Shown: positions 7,331-17,348, counted from the first letter of the stretch. The stretch is DNA of 64,000 nt from Catenulispora yoronensis (GCF_039531695.1 NZ_BAAAQN010000019.1:62001-126000), one strand, 5' to 3'. Notes: generated from the letters alone by a model not told the origin. Numbers and translations: made by a program.

Positions 7331-10300
7331 TCAGCCCTCGGAGAAAAGCTCCTCGAGCTCCGCCCGGCCCGGCAGGTCCGTCGGGCGCACGGTCTGGCCG
7401 TCGCGCACGTACACGAACGCGGCCGAGACCGCCTCCGGCGCCACCCCGCGCATCTCGGCCCAGGCCAGCCGATAGACGGCCAGCTGCACCGGATCGGCGT
7501 CGTGCCCGCGCGAGGTCTTCCAGTCGACGACTTCCCAACCGTCAGCAGTCTTATATACGGCATCGATGCGCCCGCGCACCACCCGGCCCGCGAGAACGAC
7601 TTGGAACGGCTGTTCAACCGCAGCCGGAACAGAGGCGGCCCACGGGGTCCGCAGGAACGCGTCCTGCAGCTCCTTGAGATCCACCTCGTCGTCGATGTCC
7701 TCGTCGGCCGCGCCGGGCAGGTCCTCGTACTCGAACAGCGCCTGCTGGCCGAACAGCGACTCGATCCACGCGTGGAACTTGGTGCCCAGCCGGGCCGACG
7801 GCGCCGGCCGCTGCGGCATCGGCCGCGCCAGCTCGCGCCGGAACGCCGCCGGATCGGTGCGGTAGCGCAGCAGCTGCGAGGCGGACATCGACGGCGGCAG
7901 CGGCGCCTGCCGCTGGACCGAGGTGCCCCGCCGAAGCTCCTCCAGCAGGGCTTCGAGGTCGCGGTCCCAGGACGCCATGGCCGCGCGGTCCTCGGCGGAG
8001 GCGGCAGCCTCGGCGGCCAGCTGATCGGCGGCCAGCTGATCGACAGCTTGCTGATCGGCGGCCTGCTGATCGGCGGCCCGCTGGGCGGGGAGGCCGGCCC
8101 CGGCGTCCACCACCACCGCCCCCGACACCACGTCCGCGCCCGCGCCCGCGTCCGTATCCGTATCCGCGTCCCCACCCTGACGCGGCACTGACGCCGCCTG
8201 CCGCCGCCACAGCGCGCCGACCACCATCTCGGCCCCGACCCGCCGCCGCTCGGCCGCCTCGGCGTCCGGCAGCACCGGCCACCGCGCCTCGATCGCGCCC
8301 AGGCTCGGGTTCACCGCCTCCGGCTCCGGCTCGGCGGCCCAGGCCACCACCTCGCCGTGGCCGTCCTGGCAGTGCTCGTGCAGCCCGGCCAGCCAGGTGT
8401 CCGGGCCGCGCCGCCGCTTCTGCGTGGGGCCCCACCAGTGCCCGGAGGCCACCAGGTCGTAGCGCGGCCGGGTCACCGTCACGTACTCCAGCCGCAGATC
8501 CTCCCAGGACTCGTACTCCTTGGCCTGCTCCTTGAAGGACTTGAAGGCCGCCGTGTTGCCGGAGTCGTCCAACCGCGGCAGGTGCTCGGCGTCGCCGCGC
8601 AACGGGTACGGCAGCACCGCGCCCGAGCCGACCCACGACTCGCGCGGCTTCTGCCCGCCCCCGGCCAGGTGCGGCACGAAGACCGCGTCCCACTCCAGGC
8701 CCTTCGACTTGTGCATGGTCAGCAGCTTCACCGAGTCGCCCTGCGACGGCAGCGAGGCGTCGATCCCGCGCTCGTGCCGCTCGGCCGCCCGCAGGTACGC
8801 CCGGAAGGCCGTCACCGACTGGTCGCCCTCCAGGTCCTGGAAGTCCGCGGCCCGGCCCAGGAACGCCGCCAGCGTCTCGGCCGAGCGCTGCGCCACCAGC
8901 TTCGGCGAGGCCGCCACCTCCACGTCCAGGCCGGTCGCCGAGATCACCCGGTGCAGCACGTCGAGCACCGGCTCGGACAGCCGGCGCCGCAGGATCCTGA
9001 TCTCGGAGGCGAAGCGCGCGAACCGGACCCGCGCCTCCGGCGAGAACGGCAGGTCCGGGCCCGGGTCGGCGATCGCGTCGGACAGCGACACCACCTCGGT
9101 CGGGTCCGAGCCGGCGACCGCCTCGGCCAGCCGGTCCCGGCCGGTCCGGTCGGCGTACTCGGCCGGGTCCCGCACCAGCTCGCGGGCCCGCATCCCGAGC
9201 AGCGCCAGGTCCCGCGGCCCGATCCGCCAGCGCGGCCCGGTCAGCAGCCGCACCAGCGAGGCGTTGGCGATCGGCTCGTCGAGCACGTCCAGCATCGCGA
9301 TCAGGTCCGCCACCTCCGGCAGGTGCACGAGCCCGGACAGCCCGACCACCTCCACCGGCAGGCCCTGCGCGTGCATCTCCTCGTACAGCGGCGGGATCTG
9401 GTTGCCCTTGCGGACCAGCACCGCGATCTCCCGCAGCGCGATCCCGCCCCGGTAGTGGGCGTCGGCGACCATCCGCGCGACCCACTTCACCTCGTCCTCG
9501 GCGGTCTCCAGCAGCCCGATCCGGGTCCAGCCCTTGTCGGCCTTCTCCGCCGAGGGCCGCAGCTGCCGCACCCCGGTGTGCTTCTGCCGCAGCGGCTCCG
9601 ACACCACGTTCGCGAACTCCAGCAGCCGTCCGCCGCTGCGCCGGTTCTCGGTCAGCGCGTAGCCGCGCGAACGGGCGCCGTCGGCGCGCGCGAAGTGCTC
9701 CGGGAAGTCGTCCAGGTTCGCCACCGACGCGCCGCGCCAGCCGTAGATGGACTGGCACGGGTCGCCGACCGCCGTCACCGGGTGCCCGCCGCCGAACAGC
9801 CCGACCAGCATCCGCCGCTGCGCCACCGACGTGTCCTGATACTCGTCGAGCAGCACCACCTTGTACTTCTCGCGCTCGATCGTTCCGACCTCGGGCCGCT
9901 CCTCGGCGAGCCGCGCGCCCAGCACCATCTGGTCGCCGAAGTCGATCAGGTCGCGCCGCAGCTTCAGGTCCCGGTAGCGCTCGACCAGCTCCGACAGCTC
10001 GATCCGCTGCTTGGCGATCTCGGCGGCCTTCAGGAAGTCGGTGTAGCCGCGCTTGGCCTTGCCGTTGCGGGGGTCCCGGAACGACTCGGCCTGCCCGATG
10101 AACGCCTCCTCGTGCTCGCGCAGCTCGGCCGGGGACACCAGGTGCTCACTGAGCTCGCCGTCCAGGGCCAGCACCTTGTCGGCGAGGTCGGCCACCTTGC
10201 CCTTGAAGTAGCGCAGCTCTTTGGGACCTCGCACCGCGGTGACCGCGAGCTGGTAGCGCGTGGCGTCGGCGAGCAGCCGGGCCGAGGGCTCCAGGCCCAG

Positions 10301-10675
10301 CCGCAGGCCGTGCTCCTTGATCAGCCGGTCGGCGTAGGCGTGGTAGGTGGAGACCGTCGGCTCCCCCACCGACTCCTCGGCCTCGTTCGCCGGGTCGTCG
10401 AGCTCCTCGTCCTCCAGCTTGCGCAGCGCCTTGCGGATCCGCTCGGCCAGCTCGGCGGCCGCCTTGTTGGTGAACGTCAGCCCCAGCACCTGGTGCGGCC
10501 CGACCTGCCCGGTCCCGACCAGCCACACCACGCGTGCGGCCATGACGGTGGTCTTCCCCGACCCGGCGCCGGCCACGATGACGGCCGGCTCCAGCGGCGC
10601 GGTGATGGCTTCGAGCTGTTCTTCCGTGTACGGAACCCCGAGCAGTGCTTTGAGATCTTCGGTGTCCCGGATCAA
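7331..10675 (-). CDS. adnB: AdnB-like ATP-dependent helicase-nuclease subunit
   Basis: 1114 residues. The UvrD-like motor occupies the first two thirds: Walker A AGAGSGKT, DEYQDTS (motif II), GWRGAS (motif III), TENRRSGG (motif IV), TMHKSKGLEWD (motif V) and YVTVTRPR (motif VI). The C-terminal RecB-type nuclease shows GRIDAVY and VVDWKTS, so the Asp-Asp-Lys set is present. No Fe-S cysteines are seen. It should partner AdnA in end resection of double-strand breaks. A TTG start overlapping the adnA stop (TTGA) is chosen because no ATG or GTG fits better. A 15-bp repeat adds an Ala/Asp/Gln linker (ADQQA-type) before the nuclease. Confidence 0.85.
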   Translation of the reverse strand: MIRDTEDLKALLGVPYTEEQLEAITAPLEPAVIVAGAGSGKTTVMAARVVWLVGTGQVGPHQVLGLTFTNKAAAELAERIRKALRKLEDEELDDPANEAEESVGEPTVSTYHAYADRLIKEHGLRLGLEPSARLLADATRYQLAVTAVRGPKELRYFKGKVADLADKVLALDGELSEHLVSPAELREHEEAFIGQAESFRDPRNGKAKRGYTDFLKAAEIAKQRIELSELVERYRDLKLRRDLIDFGDQMVLGARLAEERPEVGTIEREKYKVVLLDEYQDTSVAQRRMLVGLFGGGHPVTAVGDPCQSIYGWRGASVANLDDFPEHFARADGARSRGYALTENRRSGGRLLEFANVVSEPLRQKHTGVRQLRPSAEKADKGWTRIGLLETAEDEVKWVARMVADAHYRGGIALREIAVLVRKGNQIPPLYEEMHAQGLPVEVVGLSGLVHLPEVADLIAMLDVLDEPIANASLVRLLTGPRWRIGPRDLALLGMRARELVRDPAEYADRTGRDRLAEAVAGSDPTEVVSLSDAIADPGPDLPFSPEARVRFARFASEIRILRRRLSEPVLDVLHRVISATGLDVEVAASPKLVAQRSAETLAAFLGRAADFQDLEGDQSVTAFRAYLRAAERHERGIDASLPSQGDSVKLLTMHKSKGLEWDAVFVPHLAGGGQKPRESWVGSGAVLPYPLRGDAEHLPRLDDSGNTAAFKSFKEQAKEYESWEDLRLEYVTVTRPRYDLVASGHWWGPTQKRRRGPDTWLAGLHEHCQDGHGEVVAWAAEPEPEAVNPSLGAIEARWPVLPDAEAAERRRVGAEMVVGALWRRQAASVPRQGGDADTDTDAGAGADVVSGAVVVDAGAGLPAQRAADQQAADQQAVDQLAADQLAAEAAASAEDRAAMASWDRDLEALLEELRRGTSVQRQAPLPPSMSASQLLRYRTDPAAFRRELARPMPQRPAPSARLGTKFHAWIESLFGQQALFEYEDLPGAADEDIDDEVDLKELQDAFLRTPWAASVPAAVEQPFQVVLAGRVVRGRIDAVYKTADGWEVVDWKTSRGHDADPVQLAVYRLAWAEMRGVAPEAVSAAFVYVRDGQTVRPTDLPGRAELEELFSEG
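8021..8080. repeat. 15-bp in-frame minisatellite in adnB
   Basis: Four units of the type ctgatcggcggccag encode repeated ADQQA/ADQLA pentapeptides between the motor and nuclease of AdnB. The length keeps the frame, so copy-number change would only vary linker length. Confidence 0.8.
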
Positions 10676-13600
10676 AGGAGTTGCTTTCCCTCGGGCTGTT
10701 TCGGGCAGCACTTGCGGAACACGCAGGTGCCGCACTGCTTCTCGCCGTAGGCGGCGAAGTTCTCGTCCAGCACCCGCGCCGCCATCGTGGCCAGCTTCTT
10801 CTCGATCGGGGTGTCGCCGGGGCCCTCCGGCGCCGGGGACTGGTCGGCGGTCTTCGGCAGGCCCGCGGCGTCGCCCTCGCGCAGGAACACCAGCTCGGCA
10901 CCGCCGGACTCGTTCGAGACGCCCTTGATAGCGCCCTCCCGCACCGCCAGCTGGTAGACCGCCAGCTGCGGGTGCTCCTGCGCCTCGTTCTTGGTCGGGA
11001 CGTTCTTGCCGGTCTTGAAGTCCACGACGTAGACCAGCCCGGCCTCGTCGGTCTCCACCCGGTCGAAGGAGCCCCTTATCCGCAGCTGGAACTCCTCCAC
11101 GTCGATGCGCACGTCGAAGTCCTGCTCCGAGGAGTGCAGCAGCCGGCCGCGGTCGGTGACGTGCCAGGCCAGGAACCGCTCCAGCGCCGCGCGCGCCTCG
11201 GCCTTCTGCTGCGGCGACTGCCACTCGGCCTCGAACGACAGCCGGTCCCAGACCCGGTCCAGCCGCTCCATCAGCACGTCCAGCCGCGCCGGGGTGTCGC
11301 CCTTGGCCACCTCGTCGGCCAGCACGTGCACCACGTTGCCGAAGCCGAGCGCGACGGTCTTCTGCTCGTGCGCGGCCGCCTCGTGGTCCAGGAACCACCG
11401 CAGGGAGCACTCGTCTATGGCCGCGACCTGGCTGGCGGACAGCAGCAGCGGCTTGTCGGGGTCGCGCACCGGCTGCTCGGAGTCGGTGTCGGCGAGCAGG
11501 CCCCACCACTTGTCCGGGTGCGCCGACGGCACCAGCGGCCGGCCGTCCCCGGCCTGCGCGTCGGCCAGCCGCGCCAGCCGCTCGGCGGCGGCCTGCCGCA
11601 GCTGGTCGGAGCTCTTGGGGTCGGTCAGGGCCCGGCGCAGGTCGGCGACCAGGGCCGGGATCGCCAGGGCCCGCTTGCGCAGCCCGGGCAGCGGCTGCAC
11701 GTCGACGCCGAGCTCGTACACGAACCGCGACGGCGCCTCGGCCGCCGCGTCGTCGCCGATCAGCGCGCTGTCGACGGCGCAGACCACCAGCCGCTCGCGG
11801 GCCCGGGTGGCGGCCACGTAGAACAGCCGGCGTTCCTCGGCCAGGAGCGTCGACGCCGTCGGGATGTCCTCCGGGGAGCGCAGGCCGTGGCGGCCGATCA
11901 GGTCGGCCTGGAGCAGCGAGCCGCGCATCCGCAGGTCCGGCCACAGGCCGTCCTGCACCCCGGCCACGATCACGAAGCGCCATTGCAGGCCCTTGGACTT
12001 GTGGGCGCTCATCAGCCGGACCGCGCCGCCGCGCGAGGACTGCGCGGCCATGGTGTCGCCGGCGAGTTCCTGGGCCTCCAGGTCGGCGATGAAGTTGCGG
12101 ACGCCGCGGCCGGTGGCGCGGTCCTCGGCGCGCGCGGCGTAGTCGAACAGCACGCACACGGCGTCCAGGTCCCGGTCGGCGGCGCGGCCGGTGCTGCCGC
12201 CGCGCTGCGCGGCGCGCTCCAGCCGCTCGGGCCACCGGTTACGGGTCGTCGGATCCTCGCCGCCGCGCCACAGGTGCCACAGCGCCTGCTCCACCGAACC
12301 GCCGCCGCGCAGGATCTGGCGGGTCCGCAGCAGCAGCATGCCGAGCCGGTGCGCGGGCCGGGCGACGTCCTCGTCCATGGCGATCAGGCGCGCGGGCTCG
12401 GCCAGCGCCTCGCGCAGCAGCACCTCGCTGGGGCGGACGCCGGTGACGGTGGCGTCGGTCACCTCGCGCGGCTCGGCGGCGACGGCGTTCTGGTTCGCCA
12501 CCCGCTCCTCGGCGCGCAGCGCGCGGGCCAGCTTGCGGAGTTCGAACGCGTCCATGCCGCCGAGCGGGCCGGACAGTAGGGAGCGCGCGACCTCCGGGGT
12601 CAGCGCGTGCTCGCTGTCCGCCACCCGCAGCGCCTGGAGCAGCACCGCGACCGCGGGCTCGGCGGCCAGCGGCAGCTCGTCGCCGGAGGTGTCGACCGGG
12701 ACGCCGTTCGTGATCAGCGCGCGCCGCAGGGCCGGGATCGAGCGGGTGGCGGAGCGGACCAGCACGGCGATCTCGTCCCAGGGGATGCCGTCTTCCAGGT
12801 GCGCGCGCCGCACCATGTCGACGATGTTGTCGAGCTCGGTGTTCGGGGTCGGGAAGGTGAAGACGTGGATCGAGCCCTCGACCGGCTCGCCGTCCGCCTC
12901 GGGGCCGCGGGCTTCGAGGTCGCGGTGCTCGCGCACCTTGTCGACCGGCAGCAGCGGGATCGGCATCCGCCGGGTCAGCTCGCGGGAGGCTCGCAGCAGC
13001 GCGGGCCCGCAGCGGCGCGAGGTGCGCAGCACGGCGGTGTCGGCCGGCGAGCCGTCCAGGCGGCGGAAGGACTCGGGGAAGTCCAGGATGCCGCGGACGT
13101 CGGCGCCGCGGAACTGGTAGATCGACTGGTCCGGGTCGCCGAACACGACCAGGTCGGCGCCGTCGCCGGCGAGCGCCTGCAACAGCCGGACCTGGGAGGG
13201 GTCGGTGTCCTGGTACTCGTCCACGAACACCGCGCGGAAGTCGTGCCGCAGTTCGCGCCGCACGTCGTCCTGCCCGGCGAGCAGCACGGCCCGGTGCACC
13301 AGCTCGCCGTAGTCCAGGACGCCCTGGACGTCGAGCACGTCGAGGTACTCCTCGAAGAAGGCCGAGGCGGCGTACCAGTCGCCGCGCTCGGCGCGCCGGG
13401 CGGCCCGGGCCAGCTCGGTCGGGTCCAGGCCGAGTTCCCGGGCCCGGGCGAGCACGGTCCGCAGCTCCTCGGCGAAGCCGCGCGTACCCAGCGCGGCGCG
13501 CAGGTCCTGCGGCCAGTGGATGCGCTCGCCGAGCTGGCCGCCGCCTATCCCGACGTCGATGCTGCCGGCCACCAGGTCGCGGACGAACACGTCCTGTTCG

Positions 13601-14043
13601 GGGCCGGACAGCAGCCGGATCGGCTCGGTGAACAACTCCGGGTCCTGGAACCGGCGGACCAGGGCGTAACAGAAGGAGTGGAAGGTGGTCGCCAGCGGCG
13701 CGACGCCGCTGTTCGGGAGGCGGCGGCCGATGCGGTCGCGCAGCTCCGTGGCGGCCTTCCGGCTGAAGGTGAGGACCAGGACCTGGTCCGGCCGCAGAAT
13801 TCGGCGCTGCCCGGGTCGGCCCGCGGCGGAGCCGCTATCGGACACAAGCGCGACGACGGCCTCGACCAGCGTGTGGGTCTTGCCGGTCCCGGGACCGGCG
13901 AGCACGAGCAGCGGACCGGACGCGTGTTCGACGACGCGGCGCTGCGCCGGGTCCAGCGGAGGACCGCTGACCAGTGGCGGAGTCTGCACGTCGAACAAGG
14001 TTTCGAATCCTTCGCCAACGGGTATACCCGGCTGATACACCAC
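10672..14043 (-). CDS. adnA: AdnA-like ATP-dependent helicase-nuclease subunit with Fe-S nuclease
   Basis: 1123 residues from a GTG preceded by AGAGGA. The motor shows Walker A AGPGTGKT (residues 49-56), DEYQDTDPSQ, DQSIYQFRGAD, AHKSKGLQW and YVAATRARE. The C-terminal RecB/AddB-like nuclease has SFDRVE and VVDFKTGK, and four Cys placed as in Fe-S nucleases: one in DECSLRW ahead of the nuclease core and three in CGTCVFRKCC at the end. Together with the downstream subunit it should form the actinobacterial AdnAB resection complex. AdnA is assigned because it is the first gene of the pair, as I recall for mycobacteria; the A/B labels could be exchanged. Confidence 0.85.
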   Translation of the reverse strand: MVYQPGIPVGEGFETLFDVQTPPLVSGPPLDPAQRRVVEHASGPLLVLAGPGTGKTHTLVEAVVALVSDSGSAAGRPGQRRILRPDQVLVLTFSRKAATELRDRIGRRLPNSGVAPLATTFHSFCYALVRRFQDPELFTEPIRLLSGPEQDVFVRDLVAGSIDVGIGGGQLGERIHWPQDLRAALGTRGFAEELRTVLARARELGLDPTELARAARRAERGDWYAASAFFEEYLDVLDVQGVLDYGELVHRAVLLAGQDDVRRELRHDFRAVFVDEYQDTDPSQVRLLQALAGDGADLVVFGDPDQSIYQFRGADVRGILDFPESFRRLDGSPADTAVLRTSRRCGPALLRASRELTRRMPIPLLPVDKVREHRDLEARGPEADGEPVEGSIHVFTFPTPNTELDNIVDMVRRAHLEDGIPWDEIAVLVRSATRSIPALRRALITNGVPVDTSGDELPLAAEPAVAVLLQALRVADSEHALTPEVARSLLSGPLGGMDAFELRKLARALRAEERVANQNAVAAEPREVTDATVTGVRPSEVLLREALAEPARLIAMDEDVARPAHRLGMLLLRTRQILRGGGSVEQALWHLWRGGEDPTTRNRWPERLERAAQRGGSTGRAADRDLDAVCVLFDYAARAEDRATGRGVRNFIADLEAQELAGDTMAAQSSRGGAVRLMSAHKSKGLQWRFVIVAGVQDGLWPDLRMRGSLLQADLIGRHGLRSPEDIPTASTLLAEERRLFYVAATRARERLVVCAVDSALIGDDAAAEAPSRFVYELGVDVQPLPGLRKRALAIPALVADLRRALTDPKSSDQLRQAAAERLARLADAQAGDGRPLVPSAHPDKWWGLLADTDSEQPVRDPDKPLLLSASQVAAIDECSLRWFLDHEAAAHEQKTVALGFGNVVHVLADEVAKGDTPARLDVLMERLDRVWDRLSFEAEWQSPQQKAEARAALERFLAWHVTDRGRLLHSSEQDFDVRIDVEEFQLRIRGSFDRVETDEAGLVYVVDFKTGKNVPTKNEAQEHPQLAVYQLAVREGAIKGVSNESGGAELVFLREGDAAGLPKTADQSPAPEGPGDTPIEKKLATMAARVLDENFAAYGEKQCGTCVFRKCCPKQPEGKQLL

Positions 14044-14098
14044 GGTCCTCTATGACAACACAGACCACCGACTGTCACGGCCGCATTCAGGCAAAGGA

Positions 14099-14122
14099 AC
14101 CCGTGGGATGTCACCCACGGGT
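14099..14122 (-). terminator. Hairpin after the ABC permease gene
   Basis: Perfect 9-bp stem ACCCGTGGG / CCCACGGGT with a 6-nt loop lies 54 bp beyond the permease stop and just upstream of adnA. It probably ends the ABC operon transcript and insulates the adnAB promoter. Confidence 0.7.
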
Positions 14123-14175
14123 CCTCCGCCGTTCATCCGACCGGCGATCCGGCCTCTGTTGTCAAGGGAGGAAGG

Positions 14176-16656
14176 CTACTCGCTCCGCAGCACCTCCGAG
14201 ATCGACAGCCGCGCCGCGGACCTCGCCGGCACGAACGCGCCGAGCACCGCGATCCCCACGCCGGCGAGGAACAGCCAGGCCAGCAGCGGCGCCGAGTACA
14301 CATCGGCCAGGCCGGCCGGTAGATCCATGCCCTGCGCCCGCTCCATCATCGGCACCACCACCCGGTAGAGCAGGTAGCCCAGCGGCATGCCGATGACGCC
14401 GCCGACCAGGCCCAACAGCCCCATCGAGGTCACGATCATCGCCACCACCTGGCGCGGGGTCATGCCGACCGACTTCAGCATGCCCAGGTCCCGGCGCCGC
14501 TCCCGGGTGTTGAGGAGCACGGTGTTGAACACTCCCAGCGCCGCGACCAGGCTGAGCACCACGGTGATGATGGTGGAGAAGATCCGCAGCTCGGCGTTCG
14601 GGTCGCCGTAGTCGCGCACCGTCACCGACCAGGCCGGATCGAGGGCGTGCAGCTTCGCGGCCAGCGCCTGGCGGTCGGCGCCGTCGGCGGCGTGCACCTC
14701 GAACGCGTCGGGCCGGCGGCCCGGCGACAGCTGCTGGAGCGTGCTCCAGTCCGCGTACATGCTGGAGTCGCCGCCGGTGACCACCTCGCCGACGATGGCG
14801 GCCGTCGCGCTGCGACCGTTCAGCTGGAGGGTCAGCGTCTGGCCGACCGCCAGGTGGTGCCGGTTCAGGAAGCGGGCCGGGGCCACGATCTGGTTCGGCC
14901 CGTTCAGCCAGTGCCCCTTCACCATGGCCCAGCCCATCCGGCCGGAATCGCCGTCGTAATAAAGGGTGTTGACCGCGGTGGTCATCCCGGCCGCCTGGAC
15001 CAGGTCCATGCTGCGGCCGGCCACCGCGGCCACGCCCGGCGTGGCGCGCATGGCCTGCCCGAACGCCGCCGAGTCCGCGGCGGTTCCGGTCTGCGGGTCG
15101 TGCCCGACGTCGAACGTCACCGCGCCGATGCGGTCGGAGGCCGCGGTCACGCCGGTCATGGCGCGGGCCAGGCCGTTGGCGAAGACCACGGTGGTCACGC
15201 CGAGCAGCACCGCCGCGAGGGTCAGGAAGCTGCGGGCCGGACGGGCGAACGGCAGGCCCAGGCCCATGCTCACCGGGCGCGGCAGCCGCGTACCGGCCAG
15301 CTTCCGCTGGATCCGCAGGCCACGGCCGCGCCTGGGCGCCGAACCCGCGGAGATCGCCGCGTTGGCCGACAGCCCCGCCGCGCGCCGGGCCGGGATCCAG
15401 GCCGCCACGCCGACCAGCAGCGGCACCCCGAGCAGGCAGGCGAGATTCGCCGACAGGGTGATGCTCTGCTGTCCGCCGAGGGAGGCGAAGGCCTTGGCCA
15501 GCAACGGTTGCCCGACCAGGTTGCCCAGCGGAATCCCGATCACGGTGCCGGCCACGGCCGGGACCGCCATGGTCGCCACGAACACGTTCACCACCTGGCG
15601 CGGGGTGAAGCCGATGGTCTTGTAGACCCCGATGTCCCGGTAGCCGGCCACCACGGCGCCGCTGACCACGTTCAGCACGATCAGCACGGCCACCGACAGC
15701 GCCAGCGCGCCGAACGCCACCAGCATCGGCAGCAGCGCTTCCAGCTTGGCCAGCATCGAGGCGCGGGTGGTGCGCCAGGACTGGAACCCGGTGAGGGCGC
15801 CGGCCGGCAGGTCCGCGGTGGCCCGCGCCAGGTCGGCCTTCACCTGGTCGTCGGTGTCGGCCTGCTGGAAGCGGTAGAGCATCTGCCAGTGGTCGGGGTG
15901 CAGCGCCGCGATCTGGCTCGGCGCGACCCACGCGTCGGCGGAGTGGGAGACCGAGTAGGCGTAGCCGACGATGGTGAAGGTCGGCAGTCCGGGGCCGGTG
16001 ACGGTCCGGACGCTGTTCGCACCTCGGTCGGGGACCGGGGCCGGGCCTTGGCCGGAGCTCTGGTTCGAGCTTTGGTTCGCGCTCTGGTTCGCGCTCTGGT
16101 TCGCGCCCTGGTTCGAGCTCTGGTTCGAGCTCTGGTCCGGGCTCTGCCCCGATTCCAGCGGCGGCAGCTGCTCGCCGGGCGGCAGGTCGATCACGATCTC
16201 GCCCGGCGCCTGGGCCCACCGGCCGTGCCAGAGGTTCACCCGGTCCACGTCGCCGGCCTTCGGGTCCGGACGGCCGACCACGGTCATGGCCAGCCCGCGG
16301 TCGTCGCCCGGCCCCAGCACCAGCGAGGCCGACGCGGCCTGGAACGGCCCGGCGGAAGCGGTGACCCCGGCGGCGTGCCCGGAGGCCGCCAGCCGGGCCT
16401 CGGAAGCCTTCGCGACGTCGAACGAGGCCACGGCGTGCGCTCCGTGCTCCCGCCCGAAGGCCTGCTCGAACGGCCCGGTCGAGGCCTGGAGCAGGCCGAC
16501 GCCGAGCACCGCGCTCAGCGCGGACACGCAGACCACCAGGCCGATGACCACGGTCTGCACCTTGCGGCGCTTCACGATGGCGCGGGACGCGCGCCACACC
16601 GGTCCCTTGGCGAACCGGAGGGACCCGGACATCCGGAACGGCTTCATGGCGTTCAC
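14176..16656 (-). CDS. FtsX/MacB-type ABC transporter permease (two FtsX domains)
   Basis: 826 residues. The topology is one N-terminal membrane helix (about residues 35-55), a large extracytoplasmic domain, three helices, a second extracytoplasmic domain after about residue 470, and three C-terminal helices, i.e. a fused double FtsX permease of the type used for lipoprotein, peptide or drug export. The GTG start overlaps the ATPase stop (GTGA), showing translational coupling. Within the first extracytoplasmic domain is a tandem NQSS/NQSA tetrapeptide stretch (residues about 170-200) encoded by a 12-bp repeat. The adjacent two-component system suggests envelope-stress or antibiotic-peptide control. 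Confidence 0.9.
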   Translation of the reverse strand: MNAMKPFRMSGSLRFAKGPVWRASRAIVKRRKVQTVVIGLVVCVSALSAVLGVGLLQASTGPFEQAFGREHGAHAVASFDVAKASEARLAASGHAAGVTASAGPFQAASASLVLGPGDDRGLAMTVVGRPDPKAGDVDRVNLWHGRWAQAPGEIVIDLPPGEQLPPLESGQSPDQSSNQSSNQGANQSANQSANQSSNQSSGQGPAPVPDRGANSVRTVTGPGLPTFTIVGYAYSVSHSADAWVAPSQIAALHPDHWQMLYRFQQADTDDQVKADLARATADLPAGALTGFQSWRTTRASMLAKLEALLPMLVAFGALALSVAVLIVLNVVSGAVVAGYRDIGVYKTIGFTPRQVVNVFVATMAVPAVAGTVIGIPLGNLVGQPLLAKAFASLGGQQSITLSANLACLLGVPLLVGVAAWIPARRAAGLSANAAISAGSAPRRGRGLRIQRKLAGTRLPRPVSMGLGLPFARPARSFLTLAAVLLGVTTVVFANGLARAMTGVTAASDRIGAVTFDVGHDPQTGTAADSAAFGQAMRATPGVAAVAGRSMDLVQAAGMTTAVNTLYYDGDSGRMGWAMVKGHWLNGPNQIVAPARFLNRHHLAVGQTLTLQLNGRSATAAIVGEVVTGGDSSMYADWSTLQQLSPGRRPDAFEVHAADGADRQALAAKLHALDPAWSVTVRDYGDPNAELRIFSTIITVVLSLVAALGVFNTVLLNTRERRRDLGMLKSVGMTPRQVVAMIVTSMGLLGLVGGVIGMPLGYLLYRVVVPMMERAQGMDLPAGLADVYSAPLLAWLFLAGVGIAVLGAFVPARSAARLSISEVLRSE
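16055..16150. repeat. 12-bp in-frame minisatellite in the ABC permease gene
   Basis: Eight units of the type gagctctggttc encode an NQSS/NQSA/NQGA string in the first extracytoplasmic domain. Two adjacent units (16079-16102) are identical, suggesting recent duplication. Confidence 0.9.
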
Positions 16657-17348
16657 GCGGCCCTTTCCAGCGCGCGCTCGGCCACGATCCGGCCGTCGGC
16701 GACCTCGACCAGGCGGCTGGCGCAGCGGGTGGCCAGGCGCGGGTCGTGGGTCACCATCAGCAGGGTCTGCCCGAGCTGGTTGAGGTCGATCAGCAGGTCC
16801 ATCACCTGCTCGCCGGAGCGGCTGTCCAGCGCCCCGGTCGGTTCGTCGGCCAGCAGCAGCGCCGGCCGGTTCATCAGGGCCCGGGCCACCGCGACCCGCT
16901 GGCGCTCGCCGCCGGACAGCCGCTGGGGGTAGGCGTCGGCGCGGTCGGCGACGCCGAGTTCGCCCAGCAGCTCCAGCGCGCGCCGCCGGGCCTGGCCGGC
17001 CGGGGTGCCGGTGAGCTGCGCGGCCAGCGCGACGTTGTCCACCGCCGGCAGGTCGTCGATGAGGTTGAAGAACTGGAAGATCATCCCGATCCGGCGGCGG
17101 CGGAACAGCGCCAGCCCGGTCTCGGAGAGCCGGCCCAGGTCCTCGCCGTGCACCTCGACCCGCCCCGAGCTCGGCCGGTCCAGCCCGGCGACCAGGTTCA
17201 GCAGCGTCGACTTGCCGCAGCCGGACGGGCCCATCACGGCGACGGCCTCGCCGGGCGCGATGTGCAGGGTGACGCCGTCGAGGGCGGCGGTGTCGCCGAA
17301 GTCTTTGCGGACGGCGTCGAGGCGGACGACGGGCTCGGTGGAGGTCAT
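16653..17348 (-). CDS. ABC transporter ATP-binding protein (MacB/LolD type)
   Basis: 231 residues. Visible motifs are Walker A GPSGCGKST, the Q-loop region MIFQFFNLI, the signature LSGGERQRVAVARA, Walker B ALLLADEPTGALD and the switch His in MVTHD. The sequence is typical of ATPases that drive FtsX-type permeases by mechanotransmission. It is translationally coupled to the permease gene. The ATG at 17348 is chosen as the start of the conserved domain; the ribosome binding site is weak. The divergent kinase gene starts about 85 bp away, so the two promoters share one short intergenic region. Confidence 0.93.
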   Translation of the reverse strand: MTSTEPVVRLDAVRKDFGDTAALDGVTLHIAPGEAVAVMGPSGCGKSTLLNLVAGLDRPSSGRVEVHGEDLGRLSETGLALFRRRRIGMIFQFFNLIDDLPAVDNVALAAQLTGTPAGQARRRALELLGELGVADRADAYPQRLSGGERQRVAVARALMNRPALLLADEPTGALDSRSGEQVMDLLIDLNQLGQTLLMVTHDPRLATRCASRLVEVADGRIVAERALERAA

